Made by a program: the position numbers and the translations under genes. This document shows positions 11,400 to 22,119 of a DNA stretch of 64,000 bases, piece after piece (within the stretch, counting starts at the first letter, position 1; every line of letters begins with the position of its first letter). Source of the stretch: Guadua angustifolia (Eukaryota > Streptophyta > Magnoliopsida > Poales > Poaceae); the NCBI GenBank assembly GCA_036346375.1, contig CM070514.1, positions 18,008,463 through 18,072,462 of the forward strand, in the 5' to 3' direction. The notes below the pieces were generated by a model that was given only the letters and a program-made list of their open reading frames with translations, did no database searches and was not told the DNA's origin.

Positions 11400-14300
11400 T
11401 TGGTAAATGGTGGAAATATATGTATTGTAGACAATGCAACAACACATACTATTCTCAAGAATAAAAGGTATTTTCATGATTTAACGATGCATAATGGAAG
11501 TATCAATACCATATCTGGGAGTGCAAATTTGATAGAGGGCTCCGGAAGAGGTATAATATTATTACCCGGTAGGACAAATATAAGTGTAAAAGAAGCATTG
11601 TATTCCCCAAAGTCTCAAGAAACCTATTGAGTTTTAAAGATATCCGCCAAAATAGATATCACATTGAGACAATTAATGAAGGAAATAGGGAATACCTTAA
11701 CATTACAAATATGTCATCGAGTAAGAAATATGTATTGGAAAAATTACTATCATTATTATCTGGTTTGTACTATATAAAGATTGATAAAATTGAATCATAT
11801 ATGATGGTAGACCAAAAGTTTACCAACCACAATGAATTTATAGTTTGGCATGACTATTTAGGCCATCTCGGATCAACAATGATGCGAATATTATAAATAC
11901 TTCGTGTGGACATACGTTGAAGAGCCAGAAGATTTTTCAGTCTAATGACTTCTCATGTGTGGTATGCTCTCAAACAAAATTGATTGTAAGACCATCACCA
12001 ACTAAAATTGGGGCTGAATCCCATGATTTTCTAGAGCGCATACAAGGAGATATATCCAGACCTATTAAAACAGCAAGTGGTCCATTTAGATATTTTATGG
12101 TTTTGATTGACGCATCAACTATATGGATACATGTCTCTCTGTTATCAACTCGCAATCTAGCGTTTAAGAGATTGTTAGCCCAATTAATAAAATTACAAGC
12201 ACAATTTTTAGATTATCCTATTAAATCGATACGTTTGGATAATACTAGTGAATTTACCTCAAAAAGTTTCAATGATTATTGCATGTCAATTGGAATAAAT
12301 GTTGAGCATCCTGTAGCACATGTTCATACACAAAATGGTCTTGCAAAATCACTTATAAAACGGTTCCAATTAATTACAAGACCGTTACTTATGAAATCAA
12401 AACTCCCAACTCAGCTTAGGGCCATGCTATTTTGCATGCAGCATCATTAATTCGCATCAAGCCAACAAGTTGTCATATTTCTTCTCCATTACATTTAGTA
12501 TTTAGAAAAGAGCCAGACATATCCCATCTAAGAATTTTTGGTTGTGCAGTATATGTTCCAATTGCTCCACAAAAACGCATGAAGATGGGACTACAAAGAA
12601 GGTTGGATATGAATCCCCTTCTATAATAAAATATCTTGAGCCATTAACGGGAGATGTATTTATAGCTAGATTTGCTGACTGTCATTTTAATGAATCAAAT
12701 TTCCCAACATTAGGGGGAGAAATGAAGTAGCTAAATAAGGAAATTGTTTGGAATGAATTATCATTATCTCATTTTGATTCTCGTACAAAACAATGTGAAC
12801 ATGAAGTCCAAAGGATAATTCATCTACAAAGTTTAGCGAATAATTTGCTTGATGCTTTTACAGATTTGAAACGAGTGACAAAGTCACATATTCCAGATGC
12901 TAATGCTCTTGAAAAAATTGATGCCCCAGAAGGACAACCAGCTATTGCAAATGAGACAAAACCTACCATAAAACGTGGTAGAGCATTGGGCTCGAAAGAT
13001 AAAAATTCTTGAAGAAGAAAAAGAGCTAAATATCAAGATAGTCGAGTTGAGGAAATAATAGCCAAAGAAAAATCTCCTAATGAATTATATGACTAATAAT
13101 ACTATTTCGGAAGAAACACAGGTATATGATTCTACACAAACTGAGATCTCACTAAACTATGTCATGTCAGGAAAACTTTTGAACCGTGATATTGATGTCA
13201 ATGATGCATTTGCATATAATGTAGCGCTAGAAATTATACACGGTAATGAGGATCAAAAACCTCGATCAATCGAGGAATGCAAACAAAGAAATGATTAGCA
13301 AAAATGGAAAGACGCAATTCAAGCAGAATTGAATTTTTTGACAAACAGAGAAGTTTTTGAGCCTATAGCTCGTACTCCCAATGGTGTAAAACCTATTGGT
13401 TACAAATGGGTCTTTGTGTGAAAAAGAAATGAGAAAGGAGAAATTACGAGATACAAGGCACGATTAGTTGCCCAAGGTTTTTCCCAAAGACCCGATATAG
13501 ATTATGAAGAAATATACTCTCTCGTGATAGATACAATAACTTTTAGATATCTTATCTGTTTGGCAATGAAGGAATGCCTTGACTTGCGTCTGATAGATAT
13601 TGTTACAGCATACTTATATGGATCACTAGATAGTGATATTTATATGAAAATCTCCGAAGGATTCAAACTACCAGAAGCTGCAGGTTCTCGACAACAATAT
13701 TCAATTAAACTGAGAAAGTCATTATACGGATTAAAACAATCTGAACGAATGTGGTATAATTATCTCAATAAATATTTGATAAAAAAAGGACACACAAAAA
13801 ATTCTATTTATCTATGTGTATTCATAAAAAGATCTGGAGATTAATTTGTGATAATTGTTGTATACGTTGATGATCTAAATATGATTGAAACAACTAAAGG
13901 GATCTCAAATGCAGTTGAGTGCTTAAAGAAAGAATTTGAGATGTAGGATCTTGAAAAAACAAAGTTTTACCTTAGATTGCAAATTGATCATCTTAAGGAT
14001 TGAATTATTATTCATTAAGTGACTTATATAGATAAAATTTTAAAACAATTTTATATGGATAGAGCATACCCATTAAGTACCCCAATGGTTGTAAGATCGC
14101 TTGATCTTTTCCAACAAGCAATCTAAAGATCTTTTCCGACCCCCAGATAATGATGAAGAAATTCTCGGCCCTGAAATGCCATATTTAAGTGCTACAGGTG
14201 CACTTATGTATCTTTCTACTCATACATGACCTGATATCGCATTTGTAGTCAACCTATTAGCAAGATACAACTCATGTCCTACGAGAAGACATTGGAACGG

Positions 14301-14860
14301 CGTCAAACATATATTTCGTTATCTTCAAGGTACAAATGATATGGGTTTATATTTTTCTAATGCATGCAAGAGAGAGTTAGTTGGTTTTGCAGATGCAGAG
14401 TATCTATCTGATCCCCATAATGGTCGATCACAAATTGGATATGTTTTTACTTGTGGTGGCACTGCTATATCATGGCGTTCAATGAAGCAGACTATAACGG
14501 CAACATCATCTAACCATGCAGAGATTTTGGCAATCCATGAAACTAGTAGAAAATGTGTTTGGTTAAGAAATATGACAGGGTATATTAAAAGATCATGTGG
14601 CTTACTTTTAGAAAAGGAAGAACCTACTATTATATATGAGGATAATGCGGCATGCATCACCCAACTGAAGGAGAGAGATATCAAAGGAGACATAGTGAAG
14701 CATATATCACCAAAATTTTTCTTCACTCATGACCTTTAGAAGGATGTTGTTCTGAAAGTCCAACAAATTCGCTCATGTGAAAATCTCACTGATTTATTCA
14801 CAAAGGCACTTTCCACTATAACGTTCAAGAAATTGACTAGCGTGATTGGACTTTATTGAT
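11400..14860 (+). pseudogene. copia pol (protease, integrase, RT, RNase H), broken
   Basis: Pieces in order along the plus strand are: a protease-like IVDNATTHTIL at about 11425, the pre-integrase HDYLGHLGS near 11850, and an integrase core with GDIS, DNTSEF and a following NG region (12045-12360). Reverse transcriptase carries KARLVAQGFSQ at 13455, TAYLYGSLD at 13605, LYGLKQSERMWY at 13725 and the catalytic YVDD at about 13862. RNase H carries GFADAEYLSDP near 14382 and TATSSNHAE near 14500. The tail DLFTKAL lies at about 14795. Internal stops occur between most pieces. The order integrase before RT identifies the copia superfamily. Confidence 0.92.
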
Positions 14861-14994
14861 GCAGAGATCTTAAGTGATCAGGGGGAATGAATATGCTATG
14901 TACTCTTTTTCCCTTAACCATGGTTTTTTCCCACTGAGTTTTTCCTTGGTAAGGTTTTTAACGAGGCATACATATTCACAATTAATGGACATCC

Positions 14995-15002
14995 AGGGGG
15001 AG
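14995..15002 (+). other. Polypurine tract of the copia element
   Basis: The sequence agggggag lies directly before the TGTTACA of the 3' LTR, as expected for the primer of plus-strand DNA synthesis. Confidence 0.85.
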
Positions 15003-15306
15003 TGTTACAAAATATTCTTTTAATGGATGTCCATAACCTCCTTAGGGAAAACTCACATGTATCCATGAATGAGAAACTCCCATGCTATTACCATTCTACC
15101 ATGAAACCTACATAACATTAATTTTTGTAACTCTTTATTTAGTTCAAACCTCTCATGTTACCTATAAATAAAATAGAGGGTTGTATGTATGAAAGAATAG
15201 AACAAGAAAGAAAGAAAGAATTCTCTCTCACTTCTACATTGCTCATACTTTGAGTAATCCACTACATTGTTCATACTTTAAGTAATCCATTAGTTATTTT
15301 ATATCA
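15003..15306 (+). repeat. 3' LTR of the copia element
   Basis: Runs 304 bp and is homologous along its whole length to 9737-10035. It contains a 5-bp insertion relative to the 5' copy and is followed at once by the GTAAG target duplication. Confidence 0.93.
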
Positions 15307-15473
15307 GTAAGTAATTATTATCTACACCTTATTCATGTTTTAATATTTATGCAAATTTTAAAAAATAATTCATAGAAACACCCCTCCGGTATTTAGTTAT
15401 AGTAGGACAGTTAATACTGCCCTTCCTTGTAATGCAAAAAAGGAGATTAAAAGACAAAAAAAATAAAAGCAAA

Positions 15474-15559
15474 TCTGACCTGCCGGATTCGAACCAGCGA
15501 GCTAAGGATTTGTCTGCAACGACTAAAGCCCTCCGCTGTACCAATTGGGCTAAGGTCGG
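15474..15559 (-). tRNA. tRNA-Tyr-like gene with intron; anticodon UUA, probable pseudogene
   Basis: Read on the minus strand, this starts CCGACCTTAGC and ends GGTTCGAATCCGGC followed by AGGTCAGA, which is the plant tRNA-Tyr framework. The A box (TAGCCCAATTGG) and B box (GGTTCGAATCC) fit the consensus. The anticodon loop reads CUUUAG in place of the usual CUGUAG, so the anticodon (plus-strand positions 15524-15526) is UUA, which pairs with the stop codon UAA, and not GUA. A 13-base intron (15510-15522) lies one base after the anticodon, exactly where plant tRNA-Tyr introns sit. The T stem is intact, but two of four D-stem pairs are lost and acceptor pair 2:71 is a C-A mismatch. A run TTTTATTTTTTTT follows downstream and could end Pol III transcription. 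Most likely a decayed copy. Confidence 0.8.
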
Positions 15560-15980
15560 CTAGTGTTTCCCCAGCCCATGGATCTTAACTCATAGAAATT
15601 TTTTTTATTTAATATTTATTTTTAATCGTTTTTTCAGAACTAGTCGCCTGGAAAAATTTGAAAAATACCGCCTTCGCCCACGGCCGGGCGATCGTCAGAC
15701 GGGCGAACGGTGGGCTGCCCTAATGACAAAATTCGCGAACGTGATTTTACAGAACTAAAAAATTTAAAAATGTACCGACGCCTCGCGGAGGCGATCGGCA
15801 TCAGATATTTTTTTTGAAATTTTTGTTGTAAATTGTTTGTAGAATTGTTGTATTGAATCGACCTAATTAGAAAAAAACTTATTGTCATGTAATAAACCGG
15901 AAAAATTGTTTTAGTTCGTTAGTAATACACATCTAACTTAAGTATTTTCAGAGTCTCAGAGGGTCCGCCGAATACGGCCG

Positions 15981-16303
15981 AAAAAATACGGGAAAAATCA
16001 AGGGCGGCCTACGCAACGCGAGCTACGACTTTCGTACGGGCGAGATGGGCGGACGTTGCCCCGGCATTTTGTTGCGAAAATCGGAAAAGGCACTCGCGGC
16101 CACTAAACCACGTAAATCGTGGTCACTTAGGGGTTTTCGTAGCCCCGCGGGACAGCCCGGACACGGTCAAAAAAATACGGGAAAAATCAAGGGCGGCCTA
16201 CGCAACGCGAGCTACGACTTTCGTACGGGCGAGATGGCCGGACGTTGCCCCGGCATTTTGTTGCGAAAATCGGAAAAGGCACTCGCGGCCACGAAACCAC
16301 GAA
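15981..16303 (+). repeat. Direct duplication, 189-bp period, inside the MULE
   Basis: A segment starting aaaaaatacgggaaaaatca and running about 130 bp through cgcgagctacgactttcg and cactcgcggccac occurs at 15981 and again at about 16170, nearly identical. A shorter, more diverged copy of part of it (gcggacgttgctccggc) is at 18390. No protein product is recognised. Confidence 0.85.
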
Positions 16304-16520
16304 AACTTTTACAAGGTCAGAAAATTTTGAAACTTTTTATGGAGGTTCCTGATAAATGAGTGATTTTACCATAAAAATTTCAAATGATTTTAATATATGA
16401 GGAATTTTTTAAAATTGAAACAATACATATATAAGGGCACATACACCGAAAGTTCAGATGATAAAATAAGCAGTAGATTAGATTATATTATATTACATGG
16501 GCATTACAACAGTGACGAGG

Positions 16521-17926
16521 TTAATAAGGAAAGCACTGTTCGTCGTGGTGGAACAAATGATCGTTCCGCCTATCTGGGTACAGCCAGAATGATGTCATAC
16601 ATTTTCTGCATATTACCTGACCCGTTCTAGTATTGCGACCAGTCATCGGACACCGCTCAATCCCTACTATGAAAGAACTCCATGGGGTTCCGCAGTGCTC
16701 CCAGCTGTCGCCCATTGGGTGGCCTATGCCGTACGTCTCGGGTGTATAAGACTTAAATTTTGGTTGTTGTTTATGTGGATTTCGCCTCCCATATGGGCAT
16801 GTCATCCCGATTCAGCGGCCCCTATGTTAATACCACCCGGTTCCCGGTGGTCCGCGAACGCGCCGAGGATTTGTTGCGTGGTGCGGACCTCGACCGCCGC
16901 TTCCTTGTCCTTCTTCTTCGAGAGGAGGAACCCTCTTGCGCTCTCGCTGTGTTGGCTGCTGGCGGAGACATGCGGAGACGCCTGCTCTGTTTCGGCTCGC
17001 ACTCCACTATATGGTGCAGGAGGTGTGTGTTGGGCTTATGCTTGGACAACCGAAGCGTGCCCTGCATCAATGCAAGATGCCCGCTTTGGTGGTTGCATAA
17101 CACCGTAGGCGACTCCGGTCCGGCTTTTCGGGCGGTAGTGGCACCACGGAGGGTTGCTCCCCGCTTATCCCATGCAAAGGCTCGAGATGTGGGTGGTACG
17201 CGTCTCCGGTCCACCCAGTTGAAGTACCAGCACCGTTCATCCTCGGCCAAGGGGCACCGGTAGAATCTCCGGTCCGCTAGATCACCCTGGCAGGTATCAA
17301 CCACTGCCTCCAGGCCATGTACGCAGACGTCGGGGCTTTTGGTGGCCCCGAGGAGGTTCCTCCTCGACTTGTTGATGTTCGAAAGTGTCCTCTTGAAGTC
17401 CTGTGTGCGATGAACTGGTTTAGAACTTCTACTTTGTGAGTTCAACATGAGTATGTCGCATGAAACTCACCGATCGGTTGGCCCCTTGCACACCGGCCCT
17501 AAGCTCTGGTCGATCTAGAAAAGGGACATATCCTGGCGGCCTCTCCCACCGGGTGAAGTTCTCGGGCGAAGCGGGGTAGTTGTCGTGGCAGTTGTTGAGA
17601 AATTAGAGTCACGCCGTTCGCCCGTCGATCCATTGGAAGAAGCAACACCGCCCTCGTGGCCGAGAAAAGAAAGAACGATGCATGAGATGGTAGTGTTACC
17701 CAGATTGTGTGGACGCCTTGATGGGTTTACCTCTCACGCAAGGCACAGAAGAGTGAGCGCGGGCGGCCGTCTCTCCATGGGTAGATTGCATCATCTTCGC
17801 CGGTAGGTTGCAGTCGCATTTGGGTCGGGGCAACACCGGCAGAACTGGGGCGTCGACGCTACTGGCATCCGGATATTCGGGGCGGGAGGACTTCTGCTTG
17901 CTGAAGAGGCGACGGTAGAACGACAT
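16521..17926 (-). pseudogene. Double GRF-type zinc-finger gene of the MULE, frame-disrupted
   Basis: The best start is the ATG at 17926 (MSFYRRLFSKQK). The first GRF finger is split: PKCDCNLPAKMMQ near 17830 opens it, and RCCFFQWIDGR near 17650 closes it, with a good donor (GAGAG then GTAAAC near 17731) between them, suggesting an intron. The second finger is continuous at about 17345-17225, with DVCVHGLEAVVDT, DRRFYRCPLAEDERC and WYFNWVD. GRF fingers bind zinc through conserved Cys/His residues and usually contact single-stranded nucleic acid. Downstream the minus strand stays open in a basic region (16822 on) and a further frame at 16805-16521 (SWEHCGTPWSSFIVGIERC) may be the C-terminus. 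Stops between the pieces mean either unrecognised introns or decay. A pyrimidine-rich, TATA-like leader lies at 17930-18020. Confidence 0.65.
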
Positions 17927-18029
17927 TGTCCTCTCTCCTTCCCTTCTCTCTTGTTCTTTCTTGTTCTCTCGCTGCTGGGTATGCGAGGGGGGCGTGCGAG
18001 AGCGAAGCTTTTAAAGGGTAGATATCGCC

Positions 18030-18320
18030 TGGGTATGGGGCGGTCGCCCCATTTCGGGGCGATATTTACCTTCGGGCAGTGTGCCTCCAGACATATCAGG
18101 GCTATCGCCCCATTTCAGGGCGAAATTTAGCGTCGGGCAGTGTGCTCCCTGACATATCAGGGCTATCGCCCCATTTCAGGGCGAAATTTACCTTGGGGCG
18201 ATGTGCCTCGACATATCAGTATTATCGCCCCATTTCAGGCTTAAATTTACCTTGGGCGGTGTGCCTCGACATATCAGGCTATCGCCCATTTCAGTATGAA
18301 ATTTACCTTGGGGCAAGCAG
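18030..18320. repeat. Tandem repeat, about 61-bp unit, five copies
   Basis: The unit carries tatcgccccatttcagggcg, then aaatttaccttggggc and gtgcctcgacatatcag, and repeats five times with scattered changes. It lies just upstream of the start of the GRF-finger gene, so it may overlap that gene's promoter. Spacing and divergence do not fit a CRISPR array, and this is eukaryotic DNA. Confidence 0.85.
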
Positions 18321-18552
18321 TCGTCCTTACATTTTCACAGCAGGCAATTTTTTCATCGTTTATTAATATCCAATTATATATTGTCGAGCTATGCGGACGT
18401 TGCTCCGGCACGAAGTTGCGAAAATCAGAAAAATAAGCTGAACGACATGGCTAACAAAACATAACCTACGCAAATGCAAGCACTTAGTTCAGATAGTTAG
18501 ACAACATGGTGCTGAAGATAAATAAATTACAAAAGTACAACTGTACAATAAG

Positions 18553-19890
18553 TCAGTCACGGCGACGCCTCCTGATCTGCTCGGTGGGGTACGTGAGTGG
18601 CGACGGCGGACGGACGACCCTCCTAGCCCGCCTCGCTCCTCGTGGGTAGCGATCGTGTGTCGGCGACTTGGTGTCTCTTGGGGTGGTGGCCCGCTCCTCG
18701 GTGGACATGAACCGTCCACGTCGAAACCTCGCATGCTCGCCAATGTCGTTGTACCTCGAGTAGTCGACAAGACTGCGGCGGTTGTCGCGAGACGAAGATT
18801 GGCCCGCCACCCCACCGTGGCCACCGCGGTTTGTCGCGAGAGACGAAGATCGCCCGCGTCACCCCACCGTGGCCATCGCGGTTTGCGGCGAGAGACGAAG
18901 ATCGCCCGCGTACCCCACCGTGCCCATCGCGTCGTGGAGGAGGACACGAGGGCACGTCCGGGTGACGCCCCGGCAAGGGGCGTACTCGGCCGGGCGAGTG
19001 TGGGCACGCCCACTAGGCGGGGAGGTGCTAGTGGCGGGCACCACGCCTCACCCGGCAGTGAGTAGGCTGCACATCCGCCCCATCGTGGCGCGCCACCGAC
19101 TAATTGTTTCGCCGCTGAACGGGGTCAAGACGACGTCCGCGCCGAGGCCCGCCAACACGGACTCGAACTCCCGCACATCCGCCCGCAAGACGTGCTCGCA
19201 AGTAATGCCACTTGATATGAGTTAATTTACATAAAAACATACGTGTAGGGTTTTGGGGTGACCCTTACCGCAACGTTCTCCTCTGGGACATCTGTGAAGG
19301 GTACGTCTCCGACACCGATGCCGGAGCTGGGACATACTCTGCTGGTGTGTACCCAACCCTAAGCCGAGTCAGCGGCGCGAACCAGTCCATGTAATCCTCG
19401 TACGTGGCACGGTCGTACGGCCGGGTCTCGTCCACCCTGTCCTGGGCCGCCTCGTCCCACTGCAGCATCCACGGTACCATGCGCGCAAAGAACGGAGTGC
19501 CTACTGCATGCCCTGACCGGGTCATCCTGCAAAGCAAAAACGGCAATTTACATACAACATTCATTCCGCTGGAATGGTAAGTATTGTGCTCAGGACACTT
19601 ACTTGTGCGCGGCACGTGAGACAGTGTGAGTAGCCTGCAGGGGAAAGTCCGAAGAGGCCGAATCGCCGAAGACCGGCGCGGCGAGTACTCTCGACGACAA
19701 AGTCAAAGAGGAGGACCTTACGGTGAGCAGAGGCGATGGTCACGCCAAAGAAAGCTCGGACAGCCCGTAAGGTGCTCAGACTGACGTCGCACACAGACGG
19801 TGTCCACCGACGCGTCCTCGGCGTGCGACTGTCAAACTCCCGAACGAACTCGGTACGACTTCTTGGTCTGGCTGGTGGGCGACACCACAA
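18553..19890 (-). pseudogene. Plant mobile domain (PMD)-like gene of the MULE, several exons
   Basis: Minus-strand pieces resemble the C-terminal half of the plant mobile domain proteins often carried by grass MULEs. RRFGLFGLSP near 19670 matches the RQFG motif. A well-spliced exon at 19269-19527 (acceptor ttgctttgcag, donor GCG then GTAAGG) encodes WMLQWDEAAQDRVDE and YEDYMDWFAPLTRLRVGYTP, the hallmark W..WY/F stretch. After an intron, ADVREFESVLAGLGADVV lies near 19160. The likely C-terminus is a basic tail ending EQIRRRRRD at 18553. The region 18783-18945 inside it is internally repetitive. The N-terminal half of the domain was not found, and frames change without clear splice sites in places, so it is probably no longer functional. 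PMD proteins act in silencing and genome stability when domesticated. Confidence 0.6.
18783..18945. repeat. Tandem repeat, about 57-bp unit, three copies
   Basis: The phrase gagacgaagatcgcccgcg, then caccccaccgtggccatcgc, recurs three times. It lies within the putative PMD-gene tail and on the minus strand would encode a short Trp/Pro/Arg-rich repeat (PRWPRWG). Confidence 0.8.
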
Positions 19891-20399
19891 GGAACAAAAA
19901 AGTAAAAGGTCTTATTAAAGTGTCCAAATTAGGGGTTAGATACAAGGGGCATACTGTCGTGAACCCGAGAGAGGCCCATAGTGGGCGGTCGATCTGGGGA
20001 GGCCTTGGTACAGTCCTGTGAGTACGGCGCTGGTCAACCTCGGCCTATCAAGGAGAAGTGCTCCCAGACCACAGTTGCAGTAGTAGAACGCAGCCCGTCA
20101 GCAGCCGCCTCTTTGCCTACCTTGGAGATGCCTGCGACAGACCTCAGACGCACGCGAAAGCACGGCAGAGCCCTACGACCATCGCACCATCTACGTTGCA
20201 ACGGCAAAGTTAGACATGTCCGTCAGAAGATATGCCCAGATGTCCTATCTCTCGGCCTAGATATGCCTCAGATGATCATGAAAATGCCGACAAATCTACT
20301 CCATTCGCCCTGTGCTATCTCCCCATCTCCATAGAATATCTGAAAATACAATGTCTCCGACATAACGCCTACAACGTCGAACCTAAAAAAACATCATTT

Positions 20400-21100
20400 C
20401 TCCACCTAACCGCTATATAAATGTCACAATATATTGTCGTCAAATTTTACCCTCTCGATTTGTAACGAGCTGCCATGTTTTTAAATATACTAATTTTTAC
20501 GTAACACGGTCATTGACTATAAATAAGTAATTCGATTACCTATATTACATACCGCAAATACTAAATATTAAATCTCTAAAATATTAAATACCTCAAATAC
20601 TAAATATTAAATCTCTAAAATATTACATACCGCAAATAATAAATATTAAATCAGTAAACATTGCCTAATATTTATACTATCCAATCCTAACTAAATTAAA
20701 TTTCCAAACACTATATTGATTCTCAACATTTCTAAATACTACAATCCTAATATTTCTAAATACTATATTAAATCTCTAAGCATTGCCTAATATTTCTACT
20801 ATCAATCCTAACTAAATTAAATTTCTAAAAACTATATTGATTCTCAACATTTCTAAATACTACATTAAATCTCTAAACATTGCATAATATTTGAACTACC
20901 CCATCCTACTACATTAAATTTCTAAATTACTACATTTCTAAATATTACAAAATACTAAAATTTTAAAAAAAATTACATATAAATTTATCGGACTTACCTT
21001 CAAAAACGATGAATATTTTTCCCTCTTTTTCTTCCCTCTCTTTTTTTCCTCTCCTTCCTCTCCTCTTCTTCTCCTCGCCTCGCTCTCGCTCTCGCTCTCG
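20400..21100. other. AT-rich low-complexity stretch and CTCGCT microsatellite inside the MULE
   Basis: From 20520 to 20960 the sequence is built from irregular copies of aaatattaaatctctaaa and acattgcctaatatttctac. At 21050-21100 there is a pyrimidine tract with a short run of ctcgct. No gene is seen. Confidence 0.7.
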
Positions 21101-21387
21101 TGCAGCAGAATGGGCACAGATGTCAAGACGGGTATAAAAATACGCGGTCGCCTCAGTTTCAGAAGCGATCGCCTCCCACCATGGGCGATCACTGCCGACG
21201 GCCGACGCTGTCATGTACAGCGGCCAAACGCGCCGTTTCCGACCGTTAGGGCTGGCCTCCGATCGCCTGGATGCAGGCGATCGCATCTTGATCGAAGAAG
21301 CGGGTATTTTTCAAAAATTTTCCCGCGGGCGACTAGTTCTGAAAAAACGATTAAAAAATATTAAATAAAAAAAATTCTTAACTCATA

Positions 21388-22119
21388 AGAGGTACGGTGA
21401 TTCCAGTTTGAGTCCATCGACGTAAAAATACGAAAGATCTCACAAGTGCAAAGTAATCGCTAATAGAGCATGTTGTTTCTACTTTCTACATTCCATAGCC
21501 GGTGAAGCTACACGCACTTTCGTAAAAAGCTTTTTTTTTCTTTTTCTGCGTTCTATTGCTTGTTGACGCGTTGCAGGGCCATGTTTACATCCATCAGAAG
21601 GAACACACGCAAACATCTGAAAAGTCTATAATAAATGGTAATCATACCATTTTTATAGTCGGACATACGTGTTCAACTATCACCTTCGAAAGTAAAGAGT
21701 TCGTCCAACCAAATCGAAAGCACCGAAACTACTACTCATCTGCGAATGCAGGAAAGAAGCGCATAGAAAGACAGCCATCCGACTTTCTCGTCATCACCAA
21801 CCCAATCTGTTAATAACTGTCAATTCAACCATTCCTTGGATTCACGGCATGGCAAAAACAGGTGATTACTTGGGGGAATTGACTGACGTCCAGGGTGAGA
21901 ATTTACATGACAAAGCAACTCAAGATTCAAGAATACACAAGAATTGAGTGGAGAATAACAAGTAGCATCTGAGAAATGGCCCAGCTCAAACTAAATTCAG
22001 CGTTCAACTTTTGTTAGTACCAAAACGGTAGTTCCAGGTTTGCTGTCGCCTGTCGATGCATTTTTGCGCAGGAAATGCGATGCTCATTCTGCCTGCAATA
22101 GTTTCCTGCGACTAGGTTG
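21388..22119. other. Intergenic DNA and 3' UTR of the TCX gene
   Basis: There are no reading frames of note. The part adjoining 22119 is expected to be the 3' untranslated region of the minus-strand gene. I did not identify a clear polyadenylation signal. Confidence 0.5.

Larger units (their letters stand above)
9737..15306 (+). mobile_element. Ty1/copia LTR retrotransposon, complete in structure, coding part decayed
   Basis: Two LTRs (9737-10035 and 15003-15306) begin TGTTACA and end TATCA. They enclose a gag-pol region in copia order: gag, zinc knuckle, protease, integrase, reverse transcriptase, RNase H. The 5-bp target duplication GTAAG is perfect on both sides (9732-9736 and 15307-15311). 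By hand alignment the LTRs differ at about 16 of 299 bases plus one 5-bp gap, roughly 5 percent, so this is an insertion of moderate age. Stops and frameshifts throughout make it non-autonomous today. Confidence 0.95.
15595..21377. mobile_element. Mutator-like element (MULE), 5.8 kb, carrying genes
   Basis: The ends form an inverted repeat of about 80 bp. The left end begins GAAATTTTTTTTATTTAATA, and the right end, reverse-complemented, begins GAATTTTTTTTATTTAATA; both continue with cgttttttcagaactagtcgcc and a gaaaaata segment. The direct repeat TTAACTCATA flanks it at 15585-15594 and 21378-21387. It can be read as 9 to 12 bp because of overlap with the ends, and about 9 bp is the MULE norm. 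Inside are two minus-strand gene remnants (GRF zinc fingers and plant mobile domain) and several tandem-repeat blocks. I saw no MURA-type transposase, so it probably moved with help from another element. Confidence 0.85.

Noticed and set aside
18030..18320. Regular short repeats that might suggest a CRISPR array
   Set aside because: The units are contiguous without unique spacers, diverge between copies, and the DNA is a plant nuclear transposon.
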